From assembly GCF_030463565.1 (NCBI RefSeq), contig NC_134653.1, forward strand, positions 31,991,150 to 32,055,149: 64,000 nt of DNA, read 5' to 3'. The stretch comes from Pelecanus crispus (taxonomy: Eukaryota > Chordata > Aves > Pelecaniformes > Pelecanidae). The notes under the pieces were generated by a model, which saw only the letters and a list, made by a program, of their open reading frames with translations, was not told the origin of the DNA and did no database searches. A program made the position numbers and the translations under genes. Positions 1 to 13,400 of this stretch are shown one piece after another; position 1 is the stretch's first letter, and the number at the start of each line of letters is the position of its first letter.

Positions 1-111
1 TTGCAGTAACACTGGCATTTATAATGCCAAGAGTGAAGTGAGGCTGAAGTGTTGGTTTATTACTGTTATTCACTGTCTTCTCCTACCAAAATGCTTCATG
101 TGACATCTAGC

Positions 112-297
112 TAGAGCTATTTTAAAAATTAAATGCAAACAGAGTTAGAGAACTGCTAATACCTTCTCCTGGAACCACAGGCCTGACTCATCAAAAGTGC
201 TCATAGAGCTATTTTAAAAATTAAATGCAAACAGAGTTAGAGAACTGCTAATACCTTCTCCTGGAACCACAGGCCTGACTCATCAAAAGTGCTCATA
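112..297 (+). repeat. Perfect 92-bp tandem duplication
   Basis: Positions 112-205 are repeated base for base at 204-297, an offset of 92. Identity breaks on both sides (position 111 versus 203, and 206 versus 298). There is no microsatellite inside, so this is a single segmental duplication and a recent one given its perfect identity. Confidence 0.95.
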
Positions 298-769
298 AGC
301 TATCTTAAGTCAAAGCCACCAATCACAAGGATGTGATTAACCAGCATCAAGTCTTGTGCAATGACTTTAAAATAAAATCCCTCTTTTCACTCATCTCTTT
401 CACTTGAACTAGAGCCTCAGTCACCCAATGCTGCTTCCACTAGGCAAGAAAATTCAATACACCAATGAGGCAACAACTGAGGCACAGAGAGCTGAAGTGT
501 CCTACCAGGGAAAACCAAAAATCAGTCGTTAAAGGCAAAAGATGAAATGTTTTTTGTTTCATTTTTTAAAATGGATTTAAGCAACTCAATGCCTAACACT
601 GACATCAATTCCACGGGAATACCACATTAACCCATCTCAGTGCTGCTCTGTGGAGTCCGCTGCCCAGGCAGTATGTCAGCCAAGAGCCCCAAATCCAGGC
701 CTGCAAGAAAATAAGACCATCAGGGCTCAAGGCATTGGTGCAGCCACTACAGGCTTAAGAGTTTTACCT

Positions 770-1190
770 TTCTTGGGGAAATACCAGGGCTACCTTTGCA
801 TTTGGAGGCTGAGGGGAGACCTTATCGCTCTCTACAACTACCTGAAAGGAGGTTGTAGTGAGGTGGGTGTTGGTCTCTTCTCCCAAGTAGCTAGCGATAG
901 GACGAGAGGAAATGGGCTCAAGCTGCGCCAAGGGAGGTTTAGACTGGAAATTAGGAAAAATTTCTTTACGGAAAGGGTGGTCAAGCATTGGAACAGGCTG
1001 CCCAGAGAGGTGGTGGAGTCACCATCCCTGGAAGTGTTCAAAAAACAGGTAGATGTGGCACTTTGGGACATGGTTTAGTCTAGTCTACCCTTGATTGGTT
1101 TAGGTGGGCTTGGTAGTGTAGGTTAATGGTTGGACTGGATGATCTTAAAGGTCTTTTCCAACCTAGACGATTCTATGATTCTATGATTAC
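770..1190 (+). mobile_element. CR1 retrotransposon, 5'-truncated tail
   Basis: Plus-strand CR1 3' end. The encoded C-terminus of the second ORF is recognisable ([20 protein letters not shown]), followed by the typical tail and a terminal repeat of ATTCTATG (two copies ending near 1187). It is degenerate and 5'-truncated. The left edge is approximate. Confidence 0.9.
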
Positions 1191-1932
1191 TATCCTGTTA
1201 AAACTAGGTGCAGAAATAAATAGATGTTTGTCTGCTTAGTTTTGTCAAAAGCGCTTGCTCTGTTATGCTTAATATAATTAACAGCAATGAGGGTCTGAGC
1301 ACTTTAGGAACAATCAGAACGTCAATACATTGGGAAAATTATGCCATGCAAAATGTGAAAGAGCAGGCTCACTAGTTATCTAAGGTGAAGAAACGTGTCC
1401 GCTCTGCAGACACCTGGACTTGTGGAGATGGTACTTCAGCCCATCTGTTCATTCCATCTATGATCTGCTTCAGTGAAGGGGAGCAGAGTTGACTACAGAG
1501 GGTAATTTTCAATTTTTCCTAATCTGGCTAACACTTACTCTGGTGAGACAGGGAACAAGCCAGCCCAGAGCAAATACAGCCTGGCAGCCAATGCATGAGA
1601 AAAGGAAATCACCTGTAGGCTCCAAGTAAGCCCTTCAGAGTGAGTTGATACTTTCAGTCAAGAAGGGGCCCAAGGAGCACAGTTTCTTAAAAGGAGTCCA
1701 AGCTTCAGAAGCTCAAAAGAGGATTGAAGCCTTGCAGTGGGAAAGCCAAACAGACGGATCCCAAAGGGGTAGCTTCAGCATTGCTAATAGGAAATGAGCC
1801 CTTATCACCTTTCAGAGTTGCAGTAAGGATGGCAGGTCCTGGTCCTAGTCCAGGAACAATTCCACTTACCATTTCCCCACATCCAGTTAGAAAATAAAAG
1901 GCATTGCAACCAGTTTCTTCCAAAAAATAACC

Positions 1933-1938
1933 TTTATT
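1933..1938 (-). promoter_or_regulatory. MLXIP: Candidate distal MLXIP polyadenylation signal AATAAA
   Basis: TTTATT on the plus strand gives AATAAA in the transcript. It is followed in the transcript by A-rich, then TG-containing sequence, with cleavage expected at about 1910-1920. It is the leftmost good hexamer in the gene-side sequence before the CR1-bearing flank. Confidence 0.55.
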
Positions 1939-2173
1939 GTTTTGGTTGTAAATATAAAAAATGCATTGCACAATTTAACAGACCTACTGAAAAGTGCTAC
2001 ATACCAACAGCACAACAGAAAACGTGTCATGCAACAGAAAAGGAAACCTAGCCAAAGCAAGAGCACAACCTGAAGTCCTCATACCTCCAAGCTTTTTTTT
2101 TTTTTAAAACGAGAATGAACTCCATTCACTTAAAACACATTTAAATACAAGGTTAGAAGAAGAAAAAGAGCAA

Positions 2174-2179
2174 TTTATT
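2174..2179 (-). promoter_or_regulatory. MLXIP: Alternative AATAAA polyadenylation hexamer
   Basis: TTTATT on the plus strand, about 240 nt before the distal signal. Canonical hexamers also occur at 3160-3155 and 6707-6702, so shorter 3' UTR isoforms are possible. None is supported beyond the hexamer. Confidence 0.3.
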
Positions 2180-5100
2180 CATTGTATTGTTAATTAAAAG
2201 GCTTGCTCCTAACATTGATATTTTTTGATTCAAAACCTTATTCATGTTGGAAAAGTTCAGATATAAAAGCAGTTCAGACAATGGCTAGAAAGTCATTCTA
2301 TTATATACCTAGTATGTGTTTCTTTGTAACTGAATCAAGTTTTACGAATCAATCTACAATTCAGTACTACCACTTCTGCTCTAACACAGTAAATGAGCAC
2401 GAAATCCAACCAAGAATGAAACAAAAGGAAACGTGAGGCCTTAACTGATGTTGTGGAAATAATATTGGGGCCCTATAAAAAAACCACCCCCAAAACACAT
2501 GATCTCCTCTGAAACTCAAGTGTATAAATTGAGGAGGAGTAATAGGAGAACTTCTGTTGTCTCACCTAATCAAAAAACCTCCTAAAAGTCGTTGTTGTCC
2601 ATAGTCCTCCAAGACTGGTATGACTGAATCCCTAAAACACCCAAACCAGGTATCATCAGCCTTTTGATTTTGGTTTTTTTTTTTTCCCCATGCAATAAAG
2701 CTGGAAAGGAACAAAACAAAACAAAACAAACAAACAAACAAACAAAAAAAGAAAGAAAAAGGTCAAAATAGTTAACAACCCATTCTATTTTCAGCAGTAT
2801 CTTCCAGTTGGCAACATCAAGGCAAGAACTATCCACTCCAGAAACAAAGAAAGTGAAATAGCTTTCAAATAATTTGTACTACAAAAGCATTATCTTACTG
2901 AATGTTTCTGCAGTGAGCTTCCTTCCCTTTCCTGCTCTCAAATTGCTCTTCAGGAGTTTTGGGCTTTAAAAGCAAACAAAACAAAATTTACCTGCCCCTC
3001 TCACCTCTACCGCATATGCATGCATGCATACATACACACACACTCTTACTCAAGGGAATGTTAAAAAATCCTGCAGATACGAAGTAAAGGGATGTTATTT
3101 TCCGACGCAATTTGACAGCCCTTTGTCTTTTCAAGCCATCCCAGATTTAAGAGATTTATTAGGCATTTGCATATTTACTGGGCCTCTCTCAAACTTCTGG
3201 TATGACAGTATGTATGTGTGCATATGTGCCTGTGTACATGGGAGGGGAGGACAGTGAAGTCAGCAGGAAAGACGCAATTTTTTCCATACATACACACAAT
3301 TTTTCACAACCTCCATTTCAAAGGGATACAGTAATGCCACGCAGGTAAAACCCTCTTAAAACCCAGGGAAGCCCCACTTTGTCAACTCACTGAATTTTCC
3401 ACATAGCACTGTATTAGGGGGAAGAATGTATGACTCAAGATAAATCAAATGCATACAGGACGTCAATATCTAAGGCACAGATGGAAACATTCTAGTAAGT
3501 CTCCCTTCAAGGAAGGCTTCCCGAGGGGTCTAGAAAAGCATGGAAGAACATGCCAATCAGGTCAAATAGTATTAATTCAGAATCCTTTGGTTTTGTGCAG
3601 AGATCAGACTGTCACAATGAAACATGCACTAGTCTGTTCCTACTGCTCATTAATTCCTTCAATTCTAGTTTGCTTCTGGACTTTCATCACTTACTCCTCC
3701 TGCTAACAGGGAGCATCATACAAGCCTAATACCTACATCAGAAAACACACAAGTTCTCTAGAACTTGTTTGGGGTGGGGGCCATCTACAATATACTGATT
3801 AAGAGAATTCAACATCAGAAGGAGCCACTAGACAATCTCAGTTTGTGCATGTCACAGACCATAAATGTTTTATCTAGCCACGCCCTTATTGAGTGAAATA
3901 TGTTGGATTTGACTGAATATGACTTGTATTCAATTATATGGGGATTCTTTAAAAGTTTAGCACCAATTCACTGAAGACAGACATGCACCATCTGTAATTC
4001 CGTGTAGAGTATAGGCACCGTGTGTTTTGCTTGCTTAAGTATACTTTGGTGACACTGAGGAAATTAGACCACTTACATTAGGGGAGGAAGTGTTACCAAA
4101 CTTTTTTTTAAAGAAATATGGTATTTAGACTCCTCAATGGGTGAGACAGACTAAGGAGTTCAAATATAAACCAAAGTGGAAAACTATGCTGGAGTTAATA
4201 CATATGCAGTCAATCTTTTTTCATACCAATCCTCACCACTTCTACTGTGCAAATGATGAGACATAATACAGCTTTTTCCTCCTGTGTTTCCAAATGAAGA
4301 GAAATCACACCACTCACAAGGCTGACTGATAAAATAAAAGAATTCTGATATGCAATAATAGGGTGACAAAAATACACTGCTTCAAAGAGCAGCCACATCA
4401 CTTCTGGTAATTGCACTACGTGGAAAGTATCTTTTCACTTTTCCTTCCCTCCCTCCTACACTCTTGCCTAAGCAAGCAATCTTTGATTTAATTTTTTTCT
4501 CTTTACTATGTTAAGATTTGCAGTCTTGTCATAGTGCCATGAGCTTGTTTCTCCACCACAAGTTATTAAAATAAGCACTTTCCCTCCAATTGTAACCAGC
4601 TCGTGGTGCAGTGAGCACAATGTTTTTTCCATCCACATCCAGATAAAACTGCTAATGGACAAAATTTTTAGCAGTTCAGTCACACTACCCCTTCCTATTC
4701 CTTTAAGAGCCCTTTCAGCTTCCAATCCATTCAGTGAGATCTGAGATGTTAGTATTTAGGCTCAGAAGTCGTCAGACTTCCCTGGGCTTTGAAGTATGCT
4801 TGTAGTGCACTTTGCTTGTTGAGACAGAACTCTAATGTCATTGATACTAGTAGTGGTAAAAAAATCAAGCACAATCACCGCCTGACAAGCAGGAGACCAC
4901 ACTGCAGAGGAAGCATTACAGAATCTGTTAATCTGAAAAGTACAGCAAAAACACAAGCGGGTCTTTTCTTGGACAATTTGCCTACTGATTTCTTTCTAGA
5001 AAACCAGATACATATTTTTAACATGCAAATATGCATGTAGATATCTATGCATCTCAATGAGATAGCCCAGTTAAGAAAGAACTTGAGGGACGCTCCCCAG

Positions 5101-7359
5101 CTAATCACAGTGTTAAATGACTTTACTGGAATCAAGTTCACAATCAATGATAAAAATAGGAAGATTTAAAGCACTGATTTGAAAAAGAATTTACACTTAT
5201 TCAACACTTTCCATCCAGATGCATCCCAAACAATATTGCTTAATTGATTACAACATTATGTATGAAAGACCTAGATATGGATCCCCCAGAAAAATCTAGT
5301 CACTATTTAATTACCATGACAAACTTTACACACTATTTCAACAAACCATTCCTTAGCTGAGGCCTGGATTTTTGTTGGTTCTGTCACAGGGACACAGGTT
5401 TTCACATGTGCCACAAACTTCAAATGATATATCAGATCTACTGTAAAAGAAAAAAAAAAAAAAACCCAGAAAAAAAAAAGAGAAAGAGAAGAGTGTCTCC
5501 TCGTTTGTCTGCACAGCTACAGAAAGGCATGTTGGTACTTAGATCATGCCATTTTGTCTTCTTTTGTCTTCGGCTCCTTTCCCCCCCTGCAGTCCCCGTC
5601 AGCCCCCAATTCCTCAACTCACAGTACCTCTGCCCAGGGAGTGGGCCCTGGGGTTAATCTTTCATGCTTTCTTCTTGCCACAGTCCTGCTCACACATAAA
5701 CGAACTCTGCAATGAAAGCCATCAGCTACAAAATCTCAGGACAAAGAAGAAAGAAAAAATACTCCCCATGCTTATTCCCACTCCCCAAGCCTATTGCTTC
5801 TTTTTAAAAAATTTGGCCCACCAAGTGGAGAAGACTGGGGAAAACGCAGAGAAAAACTACATCCCCCCAAAAGGAGAACCTACTGAGCCCATTTAAGCAC
5901 ATGCAATGCCAAATATTTTAGCTGCTCCTCACTTTAGCACTGCAATAGCCTGCTAATCACCTCCAGGCAGCCTGCTTTTGAAACTGGAAGAAAACTACTC
6001 AGGGGAGGTACAAGGGAAACTTTACCCACAGTTTGCATAGCTCTTAAGAATCAGAATCAAGTAATGAATGGAATTACAAGGGTCACAGGATCATTCCAGA
6101 CTATGAACAATCAGCCAGAATAAATATCCCAGTGCTGTCTCAGGATGGACACAGACTATCACTGCTATAACGAGACTAAGTTTATCTGCAGCAGAGCACA
6201 GTACTTGCTGAGTGTCACAGAAAAATGTTATGCAGTATTTTGGGTTCTAAACATATTTATATGTTTTATAATTCATGTTGAACATAACCTTCCCATACAT
6301 ACCAAATTTAGCCAAGTCCTTCAGGTTTTTCAGCTAGAAGGCAAAAAGAACAAGCAAAAAAGACGAAGCAGCAAAGAACCGACTACAAGTCCATCTGATC
6401 TGATACAGTTTCTGAGATAACAAAAAAGCCAATTTCTTAACATTACAAACTCAATGCTTGTCTCTGAAGCGCTACTACATTTATCTATGGATGTGTTTTA
6501 TATGTGCACATTTTATGAGGAAGGCAGCTGAACTCTGCAGAGTGCAAGAAAACTGTTCACAGATTAAATGGGTATGAAATTCATGGATCCGTCCTAGTTG
6601 CAGACTCTATACAATCTCAAACTGCTTTCTTGTACTTACTGCACAGCCTGCTACTCACTTGCAATGGCTATTATCAGGAAAAAATAATAAAAATCAGCTA
6701 CTTTATTTGCTAGAAAATAAAGCACGTCTTGAAATTGATCATATACAATGATACACTCGTTGAAATAAAAATACACAAAACACAGCCTGAGATTTTAATT
6801 TTAGTATTTTTGCCACAAGTTGACATCACTGACAGATTTTTCTTCTCCTTTGGTTTTTAATATGATCCTGTTTAACAATTTTCACTATTCAAGTAAAACA
6901 AATGGAACTGAATACCAGAAAATAAAATAAAAAGCACATTTTGTTTCATGAAATTGAAAGCATATTTCCCCTTTAAGAGAACGTTCCTTGGTGTACATGA
7001 TTTACACTTCAGAGAACTTAGTACTTGAAGGTGTTTCACAGAAATATGTTTGTTGCGTATAGATGCATGCTGCATTGATGGAGATATATTGCTGCCTGCA
7101 GGACTCAAACCTGCCGAATTTACCTGAGCTTGGTGTTTTCTCACTTAACGGAGTACAAGCACTGAAGAGGAATCAAAACGTTATGACAACGTTGCATCAT
7201 ACTTCCACATATTCTGAAGGCAGAGCCAGATGCCCTGAACAACGTCTCAGGTGAAGGAGAGAATTCTTTCTAAAGTGCACCAACTGAAAGGAGACTCGCC
7301 AGGCTGCTAGACTGGCAGGTTCTCCACCCCTTGTATAAGCAACTCATTGTCTTTGGTTG

Positions 7360-7481
7360 TTAGGTTTCGCCAGCTGCTTTGTTCATCTTGTTAACTGCCT
7401 CAGCAGCTTGCTCGGGCAGGCGAGATGGATCTGACAGAATTGAGGTGGTTGTACTTAGATGCCGGAGTGTGTTCAGCACCA
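7360..7481 (-). CDS. MLXIP: MLXIP exon 17: C-terminus and stop codon
   Basis: Completes Met877, encodes residues 878-916, [20 protein letters not shown] to NKAAGET, and ends in TAA at 7362-7360. The [17 protein letters not shown] stretch matches the human C-terminus, while the last dozen residues diverge. The acceptor is TTTTTATAG|TGG. Confidence 0.96.
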
Positions 7482-10400
7482 CTATAAAAAAAGGCAGAAA
7501 AGTACCAAGAAAAGCCATTAGCCTGACTGCAAACAGCTCCATGCAGCACAGTGTGCAGGTACTGCAAGGCTGTTATGCATGAGAGAATTATGGAAATACT
7601 TCTGCAAAACATGCATGCCTCCACACACAGCAACAGCAATAAACAGAGATGTGCAAGAACTGTGCCCAGGGAACAAGGAGCGGAGCCCTAGGACTTTAAA
7701 AAACCCCACCTATTTCTTCTACAAAGGAGAGCACCACTTGGCAATTACAACTGTAAATGTAAATACTTGCTGAATTGCAAGGGGAAAGGATCAAGCAATC
7801 ATGGCCAAACAGAAGGTCATTCCAAAGCTCAATACACATCTCAGAAGTCTTCCTTCATAATGAGATAAACACACTGCCAAACTTACTCCAACTAGAGCGC
7901 AGTGTCTCAAATTTAAACACAGCTTGAGACTGTTTAAATTCTGGCATTTATATTCAGCAGTTTGGGGTCTTTTTCTGTCCAGTGTTAAGCATGCAACCAA
8001 GTGTCTTCACAGTCAAAAGAGGTTCTTATTTTTCCACTGAGATAATAAATGGAACTGAAAGTCATATTCAGCATCATGTGCTTTCTTTGTCATCCTCTGA
8101 CTTTCAAGAAATGGTATTATATATGGTCTCACTTCCTATGATCTGGAATAATTGCTGGACAGAACTTCACTTACTTGGCCTCAGAACAGGAAGAGAACAG
8201 TGCTGATCCAACCAGGCCATTGCAGTTTGATTCAGATCCTTAAAGCTTGTTGTTGAAACCATCCCATTGAAGGACTCAAACAATGGCTTAATAATAATGC
8301 TGAACTGCAAATCATCAAACGTTAAGGGAGACAACAAAGGAAGAGTTCAAAATATTCTATGGGAAAGGCTACTACAGCTCAGTCTGCAGAGAGAACAATC
8401 GACTTCTACGTGGACTTCAACTACTAGAGGGATTGCAACGTTTCAAAAAATATTTTTTGAAATCTGTAACACTAAGACAAAGGAAAAAACTGAACCTCAG
8501 TTCCTAGTGATACCTGTTATTTTTTGTAAAATTCCTGTACAACTCACCTGATCTACAAACCAACTGCATGCTGTGGCACTGTTGCAAGCACATGAGCATC
8601 TGAAACTTCTACCTACATGTAATTCATCCAATTTCTTCATTGCCACCTTTTTCATATAACACTGATGCTTTCCTAGCAAAAGGACATAGAAGCTGTAGTG
8701 TAACCACACCACTTACCATAGCACACCACAGATGCATCCAGGGTGGGGTACCTGGATGAGTCTTGCCTGGCAATAGTGAGTCCAGACAAGGCCAACAGTG
8801 CAAGTATTCAGCCAATTCCTCAGGCAGATTTTTCAGCAAACACTCAAGTTCTCTGCTACTGTAGCTAACCAAAGACCTCAAAGTACGTAAGCACATTCTT
8901 AGAGATGATCAATGGCATGGCAAGGATTCCCACACCAAGGACTAGACTTGCTGATCTGCATCTATGTGGACCAGAACAATAGCAAGCTGAGGATTGTCAG
9001 GCTTTTATTTTCGCTGTCATCACAGCTTGGAAGGATGGGCCTGGAGCTGGCAATAACCTTCCTGTCAAAAAAGGAGCACACAGAATTCTTAGCCTGTACT
9101 GTATTAAAACATACAGAGCACCACCACAAGCCTCAGTTGGCCCCGCTCCCAGGCTTTCAGATGAGCTTTCCTGAAATAGTCACCATATATGAACCCAAAC
9201 ATTGCCACAATAATTCACTAAGTAGATTCCAGCTTACAGGTACATTTATTTCAGAAGCTGGTTGGACAACAAAACTCATCTGAAGGCTTAGAATCTGTGG
9301 TTTTACCATGTTACTCCGGATGGAATTTTCTGACTACAGTCAGCAGCACATGAGAATGTGGTCCAAACCAACTTCAGCATTGTCTTGCACCCTCATCTTT
9401 CTCCCTGTGGCTGACAATCAAGATAGGTCTAACAATTGCCTGGAATACTTGAGGGGATTTGCATGCCCTTACAGACTTTTACAGAGTTACTGGAAGAACA
9501 ACATGGGTATTATTCAATTGATATTCTAATATTCAAGAGTATTCTATTCTTGGGTTATCTCTAGGAGCCCAAGACCAGATTACTCATTTCCCTCCTATAT
9601 GCAACAGAAACTATGGTATTTTCATATTTGTAATGAAACTGCCCTTCTCTCTCTCTCACAGTCATTTCATGAGGATGAGATATTATTATTATTATTATTA
9701 CCACTCACTCCCTGGACCTTGTCAGCTTTTACTGCAAGACATTCTGAAATATGTCAGCATGTGTTAAGGATTCAATCCAACTGTTAGAACAACCTTTCCA
9801 TCGCAGTTACATCCTGACTTGTAAAGTGAAGCTTGGGAATGTTACTTTGCCTATCAATCTTCTCCTTCACCAACTACAGAAGCCTTTGTCTTTCCCCAAA
9901 TACTACAAAACCCTGCTACCGAAAATTGCATCTTCATCCCTAATAAACCTCTGCCACTTTCTACAAGTGTCTCACTTCCAAATTCTGGAGCTATTTAACA
10001 TCTTGGAGCAGCATAAAATAAACACACTATCCAATCAGCAAACATGTGCAGGATTGTCTTTAAATAACCGTTTTCACTCTTACATCAAAAGACCTCTATT
10101 TTCATAATTCACTTGAAATTGTTCCAGAGTTAATAGTGCTGTAGGATCCAGAGGTTCCACAGTTGCACCACCTCTATGAACATATGAAGTTTAATGGGAA
10201 AAGAGAAGGTTAACACTACTGCTCATTGCTAATTACTAATATCCTTGCACTGATTCAAGCTAATAATGCTTGATCCAAACTAGTTAAGTCCATACAGCAC
10301 AGCACAAATGCAGCTAACTTGGTTTCATTCAGTTTGTCTTTCTACCTCCTGCATTCTCATTCGCTTACAAGCACAGCTGCTAGCATTGGAGACTACAAGA

Positions 10401-13400
10401 GCTACACTTACAGAAGCAGTCCATTAAACATTTCTTGCAGTATAATAACCCACCAAGAAAACCTTGCCTTTGTATTGCATTTTACTTCTAAGTTACCTCC
10501 CATACTTTAAGGTGAACAAGTTCCGCCCCACGACAGCCTATAAGGCAAGGACTCATATCCACATACAGATGTGAATGAAAACTGAGGAGTTATGTTATTT
10601 AAATAACTTGGCTTAAAGTCACAGCATCAGAATCCAGAGTTCTTGGCTCTAAATATATTAGTAGCAATCCTCAAGTTCATCACATTAACATAAAAGGATA
10701 CAATCCAAAACTTCCAGTTCTGCAGGGTCCTGCTTCTCACATACTCATCAAACAGCCTCCTCATGTGGTCAAATCTCTGCCATGTTATGGAAACCCCAGA
10801 AGCAGGGAGCTGCTGTTGACAAGAACTGAAAAGAAGATGTTCTGAGGTCAGAATTCTCACCAGAAAAGGACACACTTCTCTTCCACACTAAATTATAGCA
10901 AGAGAAAAGTGTGTATCCCCAGCATCCCTGACCGAGGTGGCTTCCCAGCGCATAACCCCTGCAGAATGTAATTGTTATAGCCAGGAATACATACTGTTTT
11001 CCCATCAGTTTTGTCTACATTCACGCAGCAAAGCGGTTTCTCAAGCTGCTACACACTTCTTATTACAAGCAACAAAACTGAAAACAAATTATAACATAGG
11101 ACAAAGTAGTTTTTGGCATCCAATTAGAAAAAGGCGCATTAGGAGTCAAGGAAAAATTTACAGAGTTACTCCTGAGCAATGCTGCAGAAGAAAATGTTAC
11201 AGAGATTCTTAAGAAGCAGATCAATTTAAAATAAAACCAAACAGACATCATCATACTTTTAAAGAAAAATAAAAAGATTTTGATTTGCTGATAAGTCTAA
11301 CATAATACCTAAGCCTAACATTTCTGTAGAACATAACTAGGGTAAACCCACAGAGGAAACTGAGGCACCAGGAAGGTGAAGTGACTTATCAGAGTTATGT
11401 TCAGCCAGTGGCAAGCTCCTTGATTCCAAGTCCTGCGTCTTATGTACTCAACCATATTTTCCTATAAAAATTGACTGCATTTGGAAAGAAAACTGCAGCA
11501 AAGCCATCACGAAGAGTAAGAGTGTTTGATCGCACAGTGAGCATAGCTTTAAAAAAACATCATCGCTGGCTGCTTCTCAGAATTATTCTAACTGACCTGA
11601 TGCATCTTTTTGGATGCTGCCACTGTTGTGCATTCATGCTCAGAGCTTGCTGAAAATCCGCACGGTTTGCTACCAATGCCCATTCCACAGCAACTATGCT
11701 TTTTGTTTGGAAGTTGGTAGCAACTCTACTTCTGTTCAATACCCATCTGTTGTTTGGCATGACATCTGAGGCAAACATTCCCTGTTGTTAGCCAAAGCAA
11801 CATTCAAGCTGCTCTGCTTCATTACAAAAAGCTCCCCAAATCTCACATGATGGTAGCGTTTAGCTCCTCGATTTCTTCCCGAAGGCGCCTGGTTTCCTCT
11901 TGCATCTGTGTTCTTTCCTGCTGTAGTTTAGCGATATATTCTACTGTTTTCTGGAGCGTGATTGCATGGCTGATCTAGACCAAACACAAACATAGAGCTC
12001 ACTTTCTGGAACAAAGCTAAACAGATGAAGAGTTTGCCCCAACCTGCTGTAACACCTAGAAAAGCACTTCAGCACCTTTTCTTAAGTTTTCTTCACTGTG
12101 TGCAAAAGCACACAGGTAGGCAGAGCGAAACACTTAAGATAATACTAAACTCTTCATTTCTCCGACTCCTGTTTGCACACTGGTACAGAGAAATGTGGTT
12201 GCAGTGGTTGTTTTCTTCCACAAATTACATTTTTGCTACTTTGTTGAAAGAAGTATTTTAATAATTTAAAATGTTTTATTTCATTACCTATCCTCTTAAA
12301 AATATTTACAATTCTTACTTTAGTATTGAAAGATACACTACATCTGCTGATAGATTTACAGTGCTGTTAGAAGCATTATTTGAAGTTGACAATATAGATT
12401 ATTTAGTTTGGGAATCCTGAAGTTATTAAACAGAAGATAACAAGGCCTAGCTATCACCAAAAGAGACAGAAACAATGCCACAGATCTTTTTTTAAAATAC
12501 TCTTCAGTTTTGAGGAATGAATTAAAAATCTGTACTTGAGAAATAAAATAATCAGCCATTTTACAAAAGCTGAGTTTTCAAAGCTGATTACCTTTCAAAT
12601 AGGCTATTCAAACCAGGAAGTGAAATTCTGACAACTTACAGCCTAAATATATAAAACTATTAAAATTATATAAACAAATCAATATGCTGCACAATAAGCT
12701 TTCATATTTTCCATGTTTCAAAAGGTACTGGTATTTAAAGGACATATAGAATTTTGTTGTGCAGACAAGACTATGTTTCAATTATTTTGATTTCAATTTA
12801 GCAAAGTTAACTAGCATAGCCAGAATATGTTCTTAATTTGGACAAAGTCAGTTGACAATGAGAAGTCAGTTGGAAATTTTTTTCTCTGTAAATCTATGCA
12901 CAAAAGACAGGTGACGGGGCAAAAAAAATCCCTGAGAATATTTGCAAGGCTGTGGGCACAGGGCCAAATTCTTAAAGGCAGCTGGGTGATACTAGATGTA
13001 AAGAGTCCTAGAGAGATCTTCAAAATCATCTGAACTGGTCAGGCTCCTGACTCCTGGGAGGCAGAGATCTCATCGGTGTAGGAAGCTTTAGAAATGTCAC
13101 TGGATTTTTTTGTCCTTCCTTTGGCTCTGTAGGGAGAGAGCATGGGGAAGTGGTCTGTGGCAGGGAGGCGAGGGCATGGGGGACATCAGGCTGTGGGGCA
13201 GTGCAGGGGCTGTGGGGGAGATCAGGCTGTGGGGCAGTGGTGGGGGGTGTGGAGAGGTGGGCTGTTGGGTGCTCCAGCTGGGGAAAGATCAAGGGGAGCT
13301 GGGTTGTGGAGCAGTGTGGGGGGCTGAGAGGATGAGGGGGGAAAGCTGTAGGGTAGTACTGGTGCACAGGGGCCCTAGTGTGAGGGAGAGGTGTGCTGTG

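Larger units (their letters stand above)
1..1911. other. Region downstream of MLXIP
   Basis: I see no coding exon here. It holds a perfect 92-bp tandem duplication (112-297), a possible SINE-like stretch near 480-540, and a CR1 tail (about 770-1190). In human the next gene downstream is LRRC43, but nothing here resembles it. Confidence 0.6.
1912..7359 (-). other. MLXIP: Inferred MLXIP 3' untranslated region
   Basis: About 5.4 kb between the stop codon and the polyadenylation signal at 1938-1933, with no further coding exon seen on either strand. Human MLXIP also has a multi-kilobase 3' UTR. It contains an AAAC-type simple repeat at 2711-2750 (GU-rich in the mRNA), a CA-type repeat at 3017-3045 and an A-rich tract at 5447-5495. 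The left boundary is inferred from the poly(A) signal, not from transcript data. Confidence 0.7.

Noticed and set aside
480-560. CTGAGGCACAGAGAGCTGAAGTG as another MIR copy
   Set aside because: Only a short core word matches and the expected downstream MIR segments are unclear, so it is mentioned but not called.
8624-8896. A 90-codon minus-strand open frame inside intron 15 with some Leu/Ser-rich resemblance to the MondoA C-terminus
   Set aside because: The true exon 16 is at 8175-8304 and matches human MondoA closely with correct phases. This frame has no matching splice phase and no real similarity.
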